DNA of 64,000 nucleotides from Hanamia caeni. Lineage in GTDB: Bacteria > Bacteroidota > Bacteroidia > Chitinophagales > Chitinophagaceae. Made by a program: the position numbers and the translations under genes. Shown here one piece after another: positions 33,926-44,000 of this stretch. The first letter of the stretch is position 1. Each line of letters starts with the position of its first letter. The notes under the pieces are model-generated. The model had not been told where the DNA came from. It searched no databases and saw nothing but the letters and a program-made list of their open reading frames with translations. The DNA is taken from the NCBI RefSeq assembly GCF_003721595.1, contig NZ_RJJR01000009.1, positions 1 to 64,000 of the forward strand. Reading direction: 5' to 3'.

Positions 33926-34948
33926 ATGACGCCGGCAACTGACATAAATGAAACTGACGGATTATATTCTAAAGCCATCGCCGTGCTGCGAATGAACGAA
34001 TTAGGATCTCTTGAAAAGCCCTTTCTATTTATTATTGATTTCGAAATGCTGCGCCCAATTGTAAAGGAATTGCCTTTAACAGGAAAAGATATTGTTTTCG
34101 ATATTAATGGTTTCACGAATGCAGATAGCCTGGCTCATAATGGAGAGGATAAAGACATTATTTTTTCTAAAACACCAGTTAGCTTTCAGATCTATGAAAA
34201 GGCGTTTAGTGAGGTGATGCAAAATTTAAAACAGGGAAATTCTTATCTCGTAAACCTCACACAACCTTCTGAAATAAAAATAAATCTTACATCCCGGGAA
34301 ATTTTTGATGCCTGCGAAGCAAAATATAAACTGAATTTCATGGACAGGTTCATGGTATTTTCCCCGGAATCTTTTGTGATAATCCGGGATCAGAAAATTT
34401 ACAGTTATCCAATGAAGGGCACTATTGATGCGGCTATTGCAAATGCAAAAGAAATTATTCTGCAGGATGCAAAAGAAAAAGCAGAGCACACGACCATAGT
34501 TGACTTAATAAGGAATGACATGAGCCATTTTGCAAAAAATGTGCATGTGAAAAGGCTGCGATATATTGATTGTGTGAACACCAATCAAAAAAATCTATTA
34601 CAGGTAAGTTCAGAAATCGTAGGTGATCTTAATACAAATTATAGAAATTGCATCGGCGATATTATTTTCTCAATGCTGCCAGCGGGTTCTGTTTCGGGAG
34701 CGCCAAAAGAGAAAACGATAGAGATTATTAAAAACGCTGAGAATTATTCCCGTGGCTATTATACGGGCGTATTCGGTTATTTCGATGGCAAAAACCTTGA
34801 CAGTGGTGTTATGATTCGTTTTATGGAACGTGATGGGTATAAGTGGATATATAAAAGCGGTGGCGGCATTACTTCGATGAGCAATGCCCAATCGGAATAT
34901 GAAGAGCTAATCAATAAAATTTATGTGCCGGTTAATAGAAAGCATTAA
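33926..34948 (+). CDS. pabB: Aminodeoxychorismate synthase component I
   Basis: A 340-residue chorismate-binding enzyme lacking the usual N-terminal extension, a compact size common in Bacteroidota. It combines chorismate and ammonia into 4-amino-4-deoxychorismate for folate. Signatures: GNSYLVNLTQPSEI near residue 100, YPMKGTIDA, HTTIVDLIRNDMSHFA, and the C-terminal PAGSVSGAPKEKTIEII followed by YYTGVFGYFDG. The ATG at 33926 is preferred to an upstream TTG/GTG-type extension. It overlaps the next gene (aminodeoxychorismate lyase-like) by 26 bp, which argues for translational coupling. Confidence 0.93.
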   Translation: MTPATDINETDGLYSKAIAVLRMNELGSLEKPFLFIIDFEMLRPIVKELPLTGKDIVFDINGFTNADSLAHNGEDKDIIFSKTPVSFQIYEKAFSEVMQNLKQGNSYLVNLTQPSEIKINLTSREIFDACEAKYKLNFMDRFMVFSPESFVIIRDQKIYSYPMKGTIDAAIANAKEIILQDAKEKAEHTTIVDLIRNDMSHFAKNVHVKRLRYIDCVNTNQKNLLQVSSEIVGDLNTNYRNCIGDIIFSMLPAGSVSGAPKEKTIEIIKNAENYSRGYYTGVFGYFDGKNLDSGVMIRFMERDGYKWIYKSGGGITSMSNAQSEYEELINKIYVPVNRKH

Positions 34949-35522
34949 AGTAATTGACAGGAAATTTGAAAATATTTCTTTTCACAATCAGCGCTGTAAT
35001 GAAGCCCGCGATGCGCTTTGGAATTGCAAAAATAAAATTGATATTTCGCGTGAGGTGGCGCTGCCAGATGATTTGAACGATGGCTTGTATAAATGCCGCA
35101 TTTTATATTCTTCACAAATAGAGAAAGCAGAATTCATGCCCTACCAGTTACCAAACATTCATTCCCTGCAGGTAATTTATGATGATACAATCGAATATCC
35201 ATACAAATATGAAGACCGCAGGCGGATTGATGAATTGTTTGCAAAGCGTAAAAGATGCGATGATATTTTGATAATAAAAAACGGTTGCCTTACCGATACT
35301 TCATTTTGCAATATCGTTTTATACGACAGCAAAAATTATTTTACCCCCGATACTCCATTATTAAATGGCACCAGGCGCCGCCGGCTTTTATCTCAAAAAA
35401 AAATTTTTGAAAAAAAAATTACACTGCATGATCTCATGTCATTTCAAAAAATATTTTTAGTGAATGCTATGATTGGTTTAGAAGATAATATTTGCGTTGA
35501 CATTGAAAATGTGAATAAATAA
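34923..35522 (+). CDS. pabC: Aminotransferase class IV, probable aminodeoxychorismate lyase
   Basis: A 199-residue fold-type IV PLP enzyme that would release pyruvate from aminodeoxychorismate to give p-aminobenzoate. The likely Schiff-base Lys lies in GLYKCRILYS near residue 62. The cofactor region KRCDDILIIKNGCLTDTSFCN and TPDTPLLNGTRRRRLL follow. It is shorter than classical PabC (about 270 residues), with a reduced N-terminal domain. Its start lies inside the end of pabB with a 26-bp overlap, a strong sign that the pair works in one pathway. Function mainly supported by this coupling. Confidence 0.88.
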   Translation: MCRLIESIKVIDRKFENISFHNQRCNEARDALWNCKNKIDISREVALPDDLNDGLYKCRILYSSQIEKAEFMPYQLPNIHSLQVIYDDTIEYPYKYEDRRRIDELFAKRKRCDDILIIKNGCLTDTSFCNIVLYDSKNYFTPDTPLLNGTRRRRLLSQKKIFEKKITLHDLMSFQKIFLVNAMIGLEDNICVDIENVNK

Positions 35523-35528
35523 TTCACG

Positions 35529-36773
35529 CTATAATCCCCATTGCTCTTTTGCAAACCTGATGTATTGCTCCCAATCAAACAAAGTAACATCGTGTTTCCC
35601 GGTCCGGATATGATAATTGATACGATGCCCGACGGGGTGATCTAACGCAGGCATTTCATTTGTTTCCACACCTTCCTGACCAAATAACGAATATACTTCA
35701 CCGGCATGCCAGGCACTTAAAAATTCTCCTTTCGGATCGCTCCACAAATCGCCGGCTGCACTTGCCACATACAAGGGGCGAGGCGCAATTAATGCAAGCA
35801 ACTCATGCTGGTCCACAGGTAAATCAAAAACATTGTGATTATAACTTTTGTAAGCGTTGACAAACCAATAAGGAAAATTTTTATTGATTAAATACACTGT
35901 TTCACCAAACCACCTTCTTGCCAACGCAGCGCCACCTTCGCCTGATTCGTTTGAAATCACAATACTAAAACGGGGATCAGAAGCGCCGGCCCATAAAGCT
36001 GTTTTACCTAAGCGGCTATGGCCCATCACTGCCACTTTCTTTTCATCCACATTTTTATCATTTACGAGATAATCCATTACCCTGCTAAGGCTCCACGCCC
36101 AGGCACCAATTGCCCCCCACTCTTCAGGTTTAATTTTTAGATCATCCTGAAGTTTGGTTCGTACGCCGGATTTCCATCCGTCTTTATTATCTATTTCGAT
36201 ATCGCTGTAGCATGCCGTTACCAATCCAAATCCATTTTCAATTATTGTTTTTACCGGCCACCTGGAGGCGCTTGATCCACGGGAAGTTTTATCATCGGTG
36301 TTTGCCACAATTTCCGGATCATTTTGAATAGCCTGATTTCCTTTGAAGTTCAAGCCTACGAACACCGGCACCTTTCCTTTACTGTTGGCAGGAAGATACA
36401 TAAGCACATCAATATGAGCTGACGTATCTGATTGTTTCAGATATATGCGAACCTGCCTGCGCAAAGCGATTCCACCGAGGGCTTTGTTACTTTCTTCTCT
36501 TATTTTATAACGAACATTTATTTTTTGCCGGGGATAACGGCCATACACATTTTTTTCAAACAACTGATAGATATAGGCGCGTTGTGCTTTCATCCATTCA
36601 GTGCTATCTTTTACACGTTTGCCATTCGGCATCATAAGCGGGTCCGGAAGCGTGTAAGCGATTACTTTGGATTCATTTTCATTGGCAGAATCAGAAGGAA
36701 ACTGTGCAGAAGCCGGATTCGTTTTTATCAGGCACGCAAGAAAAATAAAAACTAGTATATTGAATTTTTTCAT
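35529..36773 (-). CDS. Secreted glucuronoyl esterase-like alpha/beta hydrolase (CE15-like)
   Basis: A 414-residue secreted protein (signal MKKFNILVFIFLACLIKTNPA). The nucleophile motif is GHSRLGKTALWAGASDPRF, with Ser in GHSRLGK and the Arg typical of CE15. ISNESGEGGAALARRWFGE and the C-terminal HPVGHRINYHIRTGKHDVTLFDW supply further catalytic and binding residues. CE15 enzymes cleave ester links between lignin alcohols and 4-O-methyl-glucuronate on xylan. Released uronic acid would feed the exuT-uxaC operon at 8.9-11.7 kb. Single gene, convergent with pabC (6 bp between stops). One dispersed TTTACTG motif (36831-36850) lies upstream. Confidence 0.9.
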   Translation of the reverse strand: MKKFNILVFIFLACLIKTNPASAQFPSDSANENESKVIAYTLPDPLMMPNGKRVKDSTEWMKAQRAYIYQLFEKNVYGRYPRQKINVRYKIREESNKALGGIALRRQVRIYLKQSDTSAHIDVLMYLPANSKGKVPVFVGLNFKGNQAIQNDPEIVANTDDKTSRGSSASRWPVKTIIENGFGLVTACYSDIEIDNKDGWKSGVRTKLQDDLKIKPEEWGAIGAWAWSLSRVMDYLVNDKNVDEKKVAVMGHSRLGKTALWAGASDPRFSIVISNESGEGGAALARRWFGETVYLINKNFPYWFVNAYKSYNHNVFDLPVDQHELLALIAPRPLYVASAAGDLWSDPKGEFLSAWHAGEVYSLFGQEGVETNEMPALDHPVGHRINYHIRTGKHDVTLFDWEQYIRFAKEQWGL

Positions 36774-37008
36774 AACTGTATTTTAGAAAATTTTATCTAA
36801 TTCTACCCGGTAGATGGAGGTGATAAATAAAAATACAGTAAAGCGACAAATTTGGGAAAATTTTATTTTGCTTAGGCGATGCAACAACAGCCATGTTATA
36901 AGAACCTCAAGATGAATAGCGCTCCGACGTCAGCTTTCAACAAATAGAAAAGGCACAAGTATAAAACCTATGCCTTTCCATAATCCAAATAGTATATCCG
37001 GTGAATCT

Positions 37009-37728
37009 TTATTTTGAAAGCGTTCCGTTAACGATGTATTTTATTTTCACCGTTCTTGCAGTGTCTGTTGTGTGTGGCATTCCTGATAATAAAATAGTGT
37101 ACACTTTATCTTTTTCAAAAGTGATAGTTTTATTCGCTGCGATGGTAGAATCGTTGGTGATATTGATTGTAAAATCTCCCGGAGCTACCTGAGTAAACGG
37201 CGAAATTTGGCCAAAGTGAGTGGTACCGCTGACATCATCTGTGCCGTTAGCTGAAACTGTAAATTGTTGAGTAGAAGAATCCGGAATTGCGTTTACATAG
37301 CGGACAAATGCATTGCCAGTTGAATCAGGCAGCGAATCCAGTTCATCATTCACAATTATATTCTTGTAAACACCGTGAGCTCCCATAAAAAATGCAGAGT
37401 AGTATTTATTTGGCTCAACTGTAAAGCTTTCCGTTGCAAGCGCAGAATCTGAATTATTCAGATAAACTTCCAAAGTACGGGCACCTGTATAAATAGGTAA
37501 ATAGCCGCCGGTAAAATTACTGTAATCCAAAGGCACATTGGTAATGCTGTTATTATTGAGCACAAAAACAACCGGCGACATCGTATCTGGTACCATGTTT
37601 AAGGCCATTAAACCCGCAGTGGGCGTAGCGGGAACGTCTTCCTTCTTGCACGCAGAAAACAGGATTACGGAAACCAAAGCCAGATAAAAAAATTTGTTTT
37701 GAATCGTTGAAAAAAATTTGTTCTTCAT
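37009..37728 (-). CDS. DUF4397-type lipoprotein
   Basis: A 239-residue lipoprotein. From the ATG at 37728 the signal peptide reaches the lipobox LVSVILFSACKK (Cys near residue 26). The mature part reads as two Ig-like beta domains of the DUF4397 type: LMALNMVPDTMSPVVFVLNN, then GNAFVRYVNAIPDSSTQQFTV with FVRYVNA as the typical domain start, and KVYTILLSGMPHT near the end. Such proteins sit at the cell surface in Bacteroidota and have no assigned function. Monocistronic. Confidence 0.85.
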   Translation of the reverse strand: MKNKFFSTIQNKFFYLALVSVILFSACKKEDVPATPTAGLMALNMVPDTMSPVVFVLNNNSITNVPLDYSNFTGGYLPIYTGARTLEVYLNNSDSALATESFTVEPNKYYSAFFMGAHGVYKNIIVNDELDSLPDSTGNAFVRYVNAIPDSSTQQFTVSANGTDDVSGTTHFGQISPFTQVAPGDFTINITNDSTIAANKTITFEKDKVYTILLSGMPHTTDTARTVKIKYIVNGTLSK

Positions 37729-37935
37729 TCTTAAGTTTTTAGGGTAATTAATTAATTCGCCCATTACCCGGAAAAATTATGCCACGTAAGCATTTGTGTA
37801 TCGAATAAATATCAATTAAAAAAAGTTTAACGAATTATATTTTAGAATGGATGTGTTGTATCTAAAAAATTTTAACCTTGAAGGCTATCCCTTGATGTAC
37901 AATAGCCAACAATGAATTATTTTAGAAAATATTTT

Positions 37936-38745
37936 CTAACGAAATAAATTAAAAGTATAATCCAGTAATTCCCTGCCTCCGGGCTCATCATGGCCAGGAA
38001 TGACGATTTTTGCATTTGGAAATTTTCGTTTGACATTTTCTATTGTAACAGGCCAAACTTTTATGTTTGCATCTTCTAAATTTCCTTTAGGTGCGCCGAT
38101 AGCTTTCACAAGGCATCCTCCAAACAAAATGCTGTCTGCTAAATAATAGCCTATGATATTATCTTTGGTATGCCCTTCTCCCATAAACAGAGCCTCAATT
38201 TTTTGATTTCCAACGTGAAGAATCAGGCTATCGTGGAATCCTTTTAAAAGAGAAACGTTGCTGTTGTTTTTTCGTTTTAATAATTCGATAGTCTTAAAAG
38301 ACGCGTATGCAGGAATGTGATGCTTGCCAAATGCAGAAAGCCCTCCTACACAATCTTCATGAAAATGCGTGGGGATAACCGCCGAAATAACGGAATTAAG
38401 ATTTTTGTTAACATATTTAATCAAGTCCTCCGAAGCTGAATCGTTAGCAGGAGTATCAAAAATCACCGCCTTTCCATCATTCGTTACTACCATTCCATTA
38501 CAGGAAACTTTTCCGAAATCCTTTGTGCTCAAATAGGATACATGGCGATAAGTATGTTCTGAAATTTTACGTACAACAAGGAGTGGAGTTTGATAAACAA
38601 TTGTATCAATAACTGCACTCGTAATTGTTTTTCCGGAAAATTTTTTATTGTCACTTTTTCCGGAATTATTATTACATGAGAACAAAAATATTAAACCCGC
38701 GATCGCGGCTGCAACGATTGTGATTTTTAAAATTTTTTCTATCAT
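37936..38745 (-). CDS. Metallo-beta-lactamase, subclass B1-type, lipoprotein
   Basis: A 269-residue protein from the ATG at 38745, with a lipoprotein signal (VAAAIAGLIFLFSC, Cys24). All zinc ligands of the B1 subclass are present: HFHED at 127-131, His192 in GEGHTKDN, Cys211 in LFGGCLVKA, and His252 in VIPGHDEPGG. Cys at the third zinc-2 position separates B1 from B2/B3 and from the wider hydrolase family. The order and spacing match chromosomal B1 enzymes known from Flavobacteriia and relatives, so beta-lactam hydrolysis in the periplasm or on the membrane is likely. Activity and spectrum cannot be read from sequence. Monocistronic; a dispersed TTTACTG motif (38774-38796) sits 30 bp upstream. 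Confidence 0.9.
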   Translation of the reverse strand: MIEKILKITIVAAAIAGLIFLFSCNNNSGKSDNKKFSGKTITSAVIDTIVYQTPLLVVRKISEHTYRHVSYLSTKDFGKVSCNGMVVTNDGKAVIFDTPANDSASEDLIKYVNKNLNSVISAVIPTHFHEDCVGGLSAFGKHHIPAYASFKTIELLKRKNNSNVSLLKGFHDSLILHVGNQKIEALFMGEGHTKDNIIGYYLADSILFGGCLVKAIGAPKGNLEDANIKVWPVTIENVKRKFPNAKIVIPGHDEPGGRELLDYTFNLFR

Positions 38746-38876
38746 TAGTTCGTAGATAATTTTTTGCAAATTCAAAATACAGTAAAGCAATAAAAAGCAT
38801 GTTTTTATTTTCAAAAAATATAGTGACAAAATTTTGGTGACATGATCCGGTTTTTCATTCGATAATATCAGGCTAC

Positions 38877-39587
38877 TTATGGGAACGCAAGAAAAGCCAC
38901 CTGTAATTCACCTAACTTATGATAACCTACTGCGTTCATGTGAATCGCATCATGATAATATAATTTCCTGTTATAGATGTTATATCCTCCCATAAAAAAA
39001 AGATCAAGAATTGGAATGCCATGCAGTGCACACACTTTTTTTTGCATCTCAACATATTCATTCATACCGTGCGGTGCAAAAGGATCGTATCCACCCCTAT
39101 CCGTAAAAGCTTTGCCGGAAGTGAAAAAATATATAGTTGCTTTAGGATTAATTTCATGGATTTTTTTGATACAATAATTTATGCCACCAGCCTGTGTAAC
39201 TAATTTAGTAGTATCATAATTATCAAATTCTGTATAATCTGTATAATTACCCACTGCCCTGTGATTGGTATAATCATTAGTGGAAGCCCATAAAACGTAA
39301 ATATCAAACGCGCCTGCCGCGTCCACTTGTTGTTGCAAAGATTTCCCCTGGAGTGAGGAAAAGCCTGCACCACCCACACCGAAATTTGTCACCTTCATTC
39401 CCAAATAGCGCTGCCAAAGGATTTTAGCGCTATCGCTTGCAGGAATAACAGAAACCGAACCGCCAAATACCGCTACTGATTTTCCATAGTTAAATGAAGC
39501 CGAGAGTTGATTATCCGGGAATGATTGAGATTGTGTGTTTTCGGATAAAAGAATTGAAACGAATAAAATGATATATATTTTTTTCAT
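38877..39587 (-). CDS. Secreted SGNH/GDSL-type hydrolase
   Basis: A 236-residue exported protein (signal MKKIYIILFVSILLSENTQS, start at 39587). Block I is AVFGGSVSV, with Ser44 in place of the usual GDS. Block II is FGVGGAGFSS. Block III is LWASTNDYTN, and the catalytic Asp/His pair is in YYHDAIHMNAVGYHKLG. The fold would give an esterase or lipase acting on acyl groups, for instance deacetylation of polysaccharides. Monocistronic and transcribed in the same direction as the lactamase gene, 131 bp apart. Confidence 0.85.
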   Translation of the reverse strand: MKKIYIILFVSILLSENTQSQSFPDNQLSASFNYGKSVAVFGGSVSVIPASDSAKILWQRYLGMKVTNFGVGGAGFSSLQGKSLQQQVDAAGAFDIYVLWASTNDYTNHRAVGNYTDYTEFDNYDTTKLVTQAGGINYCIKKIHEINPKATIYFFTSGKAFTDRGGYDPFAPHGMNEYVEMQKKVCALHGIPILDLFFMGGYNIYNRKLYYHDAIHMNAVGYHKLGELQVAFLAFP

Positions 39588-39816
39588 GCGATATTTTATC
39601 GGTGTTAGTGATAAAAGTATCAAATTTTTTAACTCATAGATTGATAATTAAACAGAACGCATGTTTTCTGCTTTCTGCGCGGACTAACCGCATTTTTTAA
39701 ATGTTGATTTATTTTACCGGAATTAAGCTGTAATTTTTCCCAATTTAGCAAATGAAATATCGGAAAGGACTCTATTTTCGTGACCTAAAAATTGCAGATG
39801 AGCAAAAACTATAGCT

Positions 39817-39945
39817 ATGGTTAAAACAGAAAAAAATAAAAAATCATTTTTAACCTGGATAAAGCGTATTGGCTTTTGGGGGTTTCTGTTTTTCCTTGTA
39901 AAGGGCCTTGTTTGGCTGGCCGTAGGTTATTTTATTTTGAAATAG
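39817..39945 (+). CDS. 42-residue small membrane protein
   Basis: A short ORF with an ATG at 39817 and a TAG at 39943. It has a basic N-terminus (MVKTEKNKKSFLTWIKRIGF) and then one membrane helix WGFLFFLVKGLVWLAVGYFI. I recall nearly identical small proteins in many Bacteroidota genomes, often without annotation; no function is known to me. It sits alone between the GDSL-type gene and the thioesterase gene, both on the other strand. Confidence 0.7.
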   Translation: MVKTEKNKKSFLTWIKRIGFWGFLFFLVKGLVWLAVGYFILK

Positions 39946-39996
39946 AAATCAGAATATAAAAGTGATGTGTTTGTTTGCCTGCTGCTGCAATTTAAA

Positions 39997-40422
39997 TTAA
40001 GATTCTTTTTCAGTTTCAAAATACCTGAGAAGCTTTTTCTTTATTTTTTCGGGGATGTCGGTGCGTTTCATTGTTTTGGCATTTATAAAGTATAGTGTAA
40101 CACTTCCCATATTCAACAGTTCTTCTTTTTCATTATAAACTTCATTATGAAAAATGATTTTTGAATGAAGAGGCATTTCCTTTATGGTGGTTACCACCGT
40201 TACCAAATCATCATAAAGCGCAGGCCTTAAAAAACGTATATGCATCTCCGTTACTGGCATTATGACGCCCGTTGCTTCAATTTCTTTGTAAGTTAAACCA
40301 AGGCCTCTCAATGCTTCTGTCCTGCCTATTTCATAAAGCTGGGCATAATTGCCATAATAGACTAAACCCATTTGATCAGTCCAGGCGTAATGTATTCTTA
40401 TTTGTGCTTTGGATGTAAACAT
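39997..40422 (-). CDS. Acyl-CoA thioesterase, 4HBT hotdog family (YbgC/FadM-like)
   Basis: A 141-residue single hotdog domain. The signature WTDQMGLVYYGNYAQLYEIGRTEALRGLG contains the catalytic Asp (TDQMGLVYYGNY) typical of YbgC/FadM-like thioesterases. The central part MHIRFLRPALYDDLVTVVT gives the tetramer strand. It probably hydrolyses short- or medium-chain acyl-CoA in the cytoplasm. Fifty-one bp downstream of the DoxX gene on the same strand; they may share a transcript. Confidence 0.92.
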   Translation of the reverse strand: MFTSKAQIRIHYAWTDQMGLVYYGNYAQLYEIGRTEALRGLGLTYKEIEATGVIMPVTEMHIRFLRPALYDDLVTVVTTIKEMPLHSKIIFHNEVYNEKEELLNMGSVTLYFINAKTMKRTDIPEKIKKKLLRYFETEKES

Positions 40423-40473
40423 GAATTGTAAAACTTAAATAGCTCAGATGTATAATATCAAAAAAGAAGCGGC

Positions 40474-40881
40474 TTATTTTCCAATTACACCGTCCAAACT
40501 AATTTTTCCCGGGCCGCAAAATAAAATTGTAATGCTGGCTGCAAGATAGATGGCGCCCATTTCGCCACGGCCAAGAATTTCTCCATGGGTAGCCACAAAC
40601 ACAACTACAGTCATCGCTATGACAATCGGAATTACAGCTACTCTTGTAAACAATCCAAGTATTAAAAAAATAGAACAAAAAAATTCGGCAAAAATTACAA
40701 GCGCAAGAGATAAGGTGGGCCCCATGTGAAGAAAGTTTAAAAACTTATAACGAAGACTGCTAAACGAAATTAGTTTACTATAGCCATGGCTTATCAAAAG
40801 GACTCCCAGAACAACCCTTAAAACCAACATTCCAAAATTAAAACCCGCGTTTGAATATTTTGTTGACAAAAATTTACTCAT
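40474..40881 (-). CDS. DoxX-family membrane protein
   Basis: A 135-residue protein with four membrane helices. Typical DoxX features are LRVVLGVLLISHGYSKLISF in helix 1 (conserved HGYSK), then ALVIFAEFFCSIFLILGLFTR and the final YLAASITILFCGPGKISLD. DoxX proteins occur with respiratory or detoxification genes; the specific role is not known. ATG at 40881. Confidence 0.9.
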   Translation of the reverse strand: MSKFLSTKYSNAGFNFGMLVLRVVLGVLLISHGYSKLISFSSLRYKFLNFLHMGPTLSLALVIFAEFFCSIFLILGLFTRVAVIPIVIAMTVVVFVATHGEILGRGEMGAIYLAASITILFCGPGKISLDGVIGK

Positions 40882-41061
40882 TCTTTTTTACAATTGTATT
40901 AACAAAGATTTGTGCAATTTAAAGTGTTTTTAGTTTCATTCAAATAGTTTTGGATAACCGTTAGTGAAATGGTGGTTGTACTTTTGCGCGAAATAAAAGT
41001 GGTACACCCAAAGAGTTTGGCTCGCTTTTTATTCTATATTGAACAGTAAAATATTAAATTA

Positions 41062-44000
41062 ATGACGCGTTTTTTTCTGTCTTTTCTATTCATAGTATTT
41101 TCAATTCCTTGTTTTTCCCAGGCAAATTACTCCGTTACAGATCCTGAGAAAGATTTTAAAGAAGCTGAGTATTTTTTCCTCAAAGGAGAATACAGTCTTG
41201 CCTATCCCCTTCTAAAACCGTTACTGGATAAGTATCCTGAAAATACGAAAAGTAGTCATGCTTATCTTAACCAGGATATTGAATACTATTTTGTGGTATG
41301 CGAATTAAAGCTCAATCAATCGATAGCAGAAGAAGCTGCAAAAAGATTTATTGATGCAGCTAACAATGAGCCGCGCCAGCAACTGATGAGCTTTCACCTT
41401 GCTCAATATTATTTTTTAAGAAATGATTATGCGCGGGCTGTGGTTTATTATGAAAGAGCAGGATATAATAATTTAAGCAACGAACAAATTGCCGATGCAA
41501 AATTTGAACTCGCCTATTCATATTTTGAAGTAGGGCAATATAACAGCGCTAAACCATTATTTGATGAGATTCATCAGTTGCCCTCTAATAAGTATTATTA
41601 TGACGCTAATTATTATTATGGTTTTCTCAGTTACCGCGACCGTGATTACAACAACGCACTGAGTTCATTTCAGAAAGTAGAATCTATTCCAAAATACCGC
41701 GGCCTTGTTCCCTATTACATTTCACAGATATATTATTTCCAGGGAAACAAAGACCAGGCGTTACAATATGGACAAAGCAAAATTGGCCAAAATGATGTTT
41801 ACAACCGGAAAGAAATGAACCTTCTGATGGGGCAGATTTATTTTGAGAAAAAAGAATTTTCTAAAGCATTGCCTTTGCTTGAAGCGTATGTAAAAAATAC
41901 AGACAAAGTTTCCAAGGAAGTAATGTATGAACTAAGCTATTGTTATTATAATGCCAATGATGTTCAAAAAGCAATAGAAGGATTTAAACAGCTTAGCAAT
42001 GAAAAGGATTCGTTAGGACAGAATTCAATGTATCTCCTGGGCGATCTTTATTTAAAAACGGGTCAAAAAGAAAATGCGAGAAATGCTTTCCTGTACAGCG
42101 CTGACAACAACAGCAACGCAAAGCAGCAGGAAATTTCCAGGTTTAATTATGCAAAACTCTCCTACGAATTAGGCTATCAGGATATAGCGCTCAATTCCTT
42201 AAATAAGTTCCTTGATCTATATCCCCAGTCTGCTTATGCGAATGAAGCCAAAGAAATTATTATTAATCTTTTGGCGAATACAAATAATTATTCAGAAGCG
42301 CTTTCTTTGTACCAATCTTTTTCCCAGCCCACGCCAACAATGAAAAGAATTTATCCGAAGATTCTTTTTGGAAAGGCTACAGAATATATTAATAACCAAA
42401 AGCTGGACGAAGCCGACGACCTTCTCACTAAGGTAATCAGGGACCCGGATGCAGGCCCTGTTTTACCGTTTGCTTATTTCTGGAAAGGGGAAGTTTCGTA
42501 TAGGCTTAACCGTTATGATGAGGCAATTAAAAACATGAATAGCTATTTGCAAGCTGGCGGCATACAGGGCGAAGCTAATCCAAAAGATGCCAGCTATGTG
42601 CTTGGATATAGCTATCTGAATCTTGAAAACTATTCCCAGGCACTTGCAAATTTTAAACAGGTTGCTCCTGTTATAAATTCACAATCTTCAAACCTGCAAC
42701 AAGACGCGTATGTTAGATCCGCCGATTGCTATTTTATGATGAAAGATTATGCAGCGGCAAAAAATATGTACCAGAATGTGATTAACAATGGCCTTGATCA
42801 GAGCGATTATGCCTTATACCAGGTGGCATTGATTAATGGAATACGTAGCCCATCAGAAAAAATTAAAACATTCAACACACTTACTGAAAAGTATCCTCAG
42901 AGCGATCTTGTGGCTGAGTCTTATATGCAAATTGCAAACGCTTACATGGTACAGGAAAAATTCAGGGATGCCATTCCGTATCTTAATAAAATCCTTGACA
43001 TAAAATCCGCTTCCGGCCAGTATCCTAAGGTGTATTTAAAATTAGGCCTTGCAAACTATAACCTGAATAATAACAACGAGGCATTGCAGGATTATCAAAA
43101 ACTTATCAATCAATACCCACAATCAGAAGAAGCAAATGAGGCCCTCGATAATCTTAGGAATATCTATGTAGAAATGGGTAAGCCAAATGATTATGTGGCT
43201 TTTGTGCAGAAGGCTGGCAAGGTAATTAGCGTTTCCGAAGCGGATTCTGTTACCTATGCCGCAGCTGAATTGCAATACTCCAATAATGATTGTGCTGCTG
43301 CCATTAGCTCGTTCAATAATTATTTATCAAAGTTTCCACAAGGTGCATACGCATTGAACGCAAACTTTTATAAAAGTGAATGTTATTCAAGGAATAAAGA
43401 TTGGCAAAATGCATTGAAAGGATATGAAGCAGTTTTAGGCCAGGGAGCCAGCCCTTTTGCTGAAAGATCAGCTTATGCGGCAGCCAGAATAAATTATTTT
43501 GAATTGAAAGATTACCAGCAATCCAAAACCTATTTTTCAAAATTGCTGGAACTATCCACCACTCCCGAAAATCAATTGGAAGCTTTAAGAGGATTAGTGA
43601 GAAGCTATTATCAAACTAAAGATTTTGCTGAGGCAAATAATATTGCAAAGGAGCTTCTCACCAAGAAAGGTATCAGCACGGATGATAAAGCGATTGCTAA
43701 TTTGGTTTTAGGAAAATCATTACAGGTGAACAACCAATGCCCCGATGCTATAAAAGCGTTTAAAGAAGTCTCTGCCACCAACAAATCGGAATGGGGCGCT
43801 GAAGCACGGTTTGAGACTGCTAATTGTTATTATATGCTGAACCAATTGCCGACCGCAGAAAAAGCAGCGCTTGAAGTGATAAAAGTAACCGGCTCCTATG
43901 ATTATTGGGTAGCCAAATCTTATATATTGCTTGGAGATATTTACCTGGCTGAAGGGGATTATTTTAATGCTAAGGCAACTTACAAAAGTGTAGCTGATAA

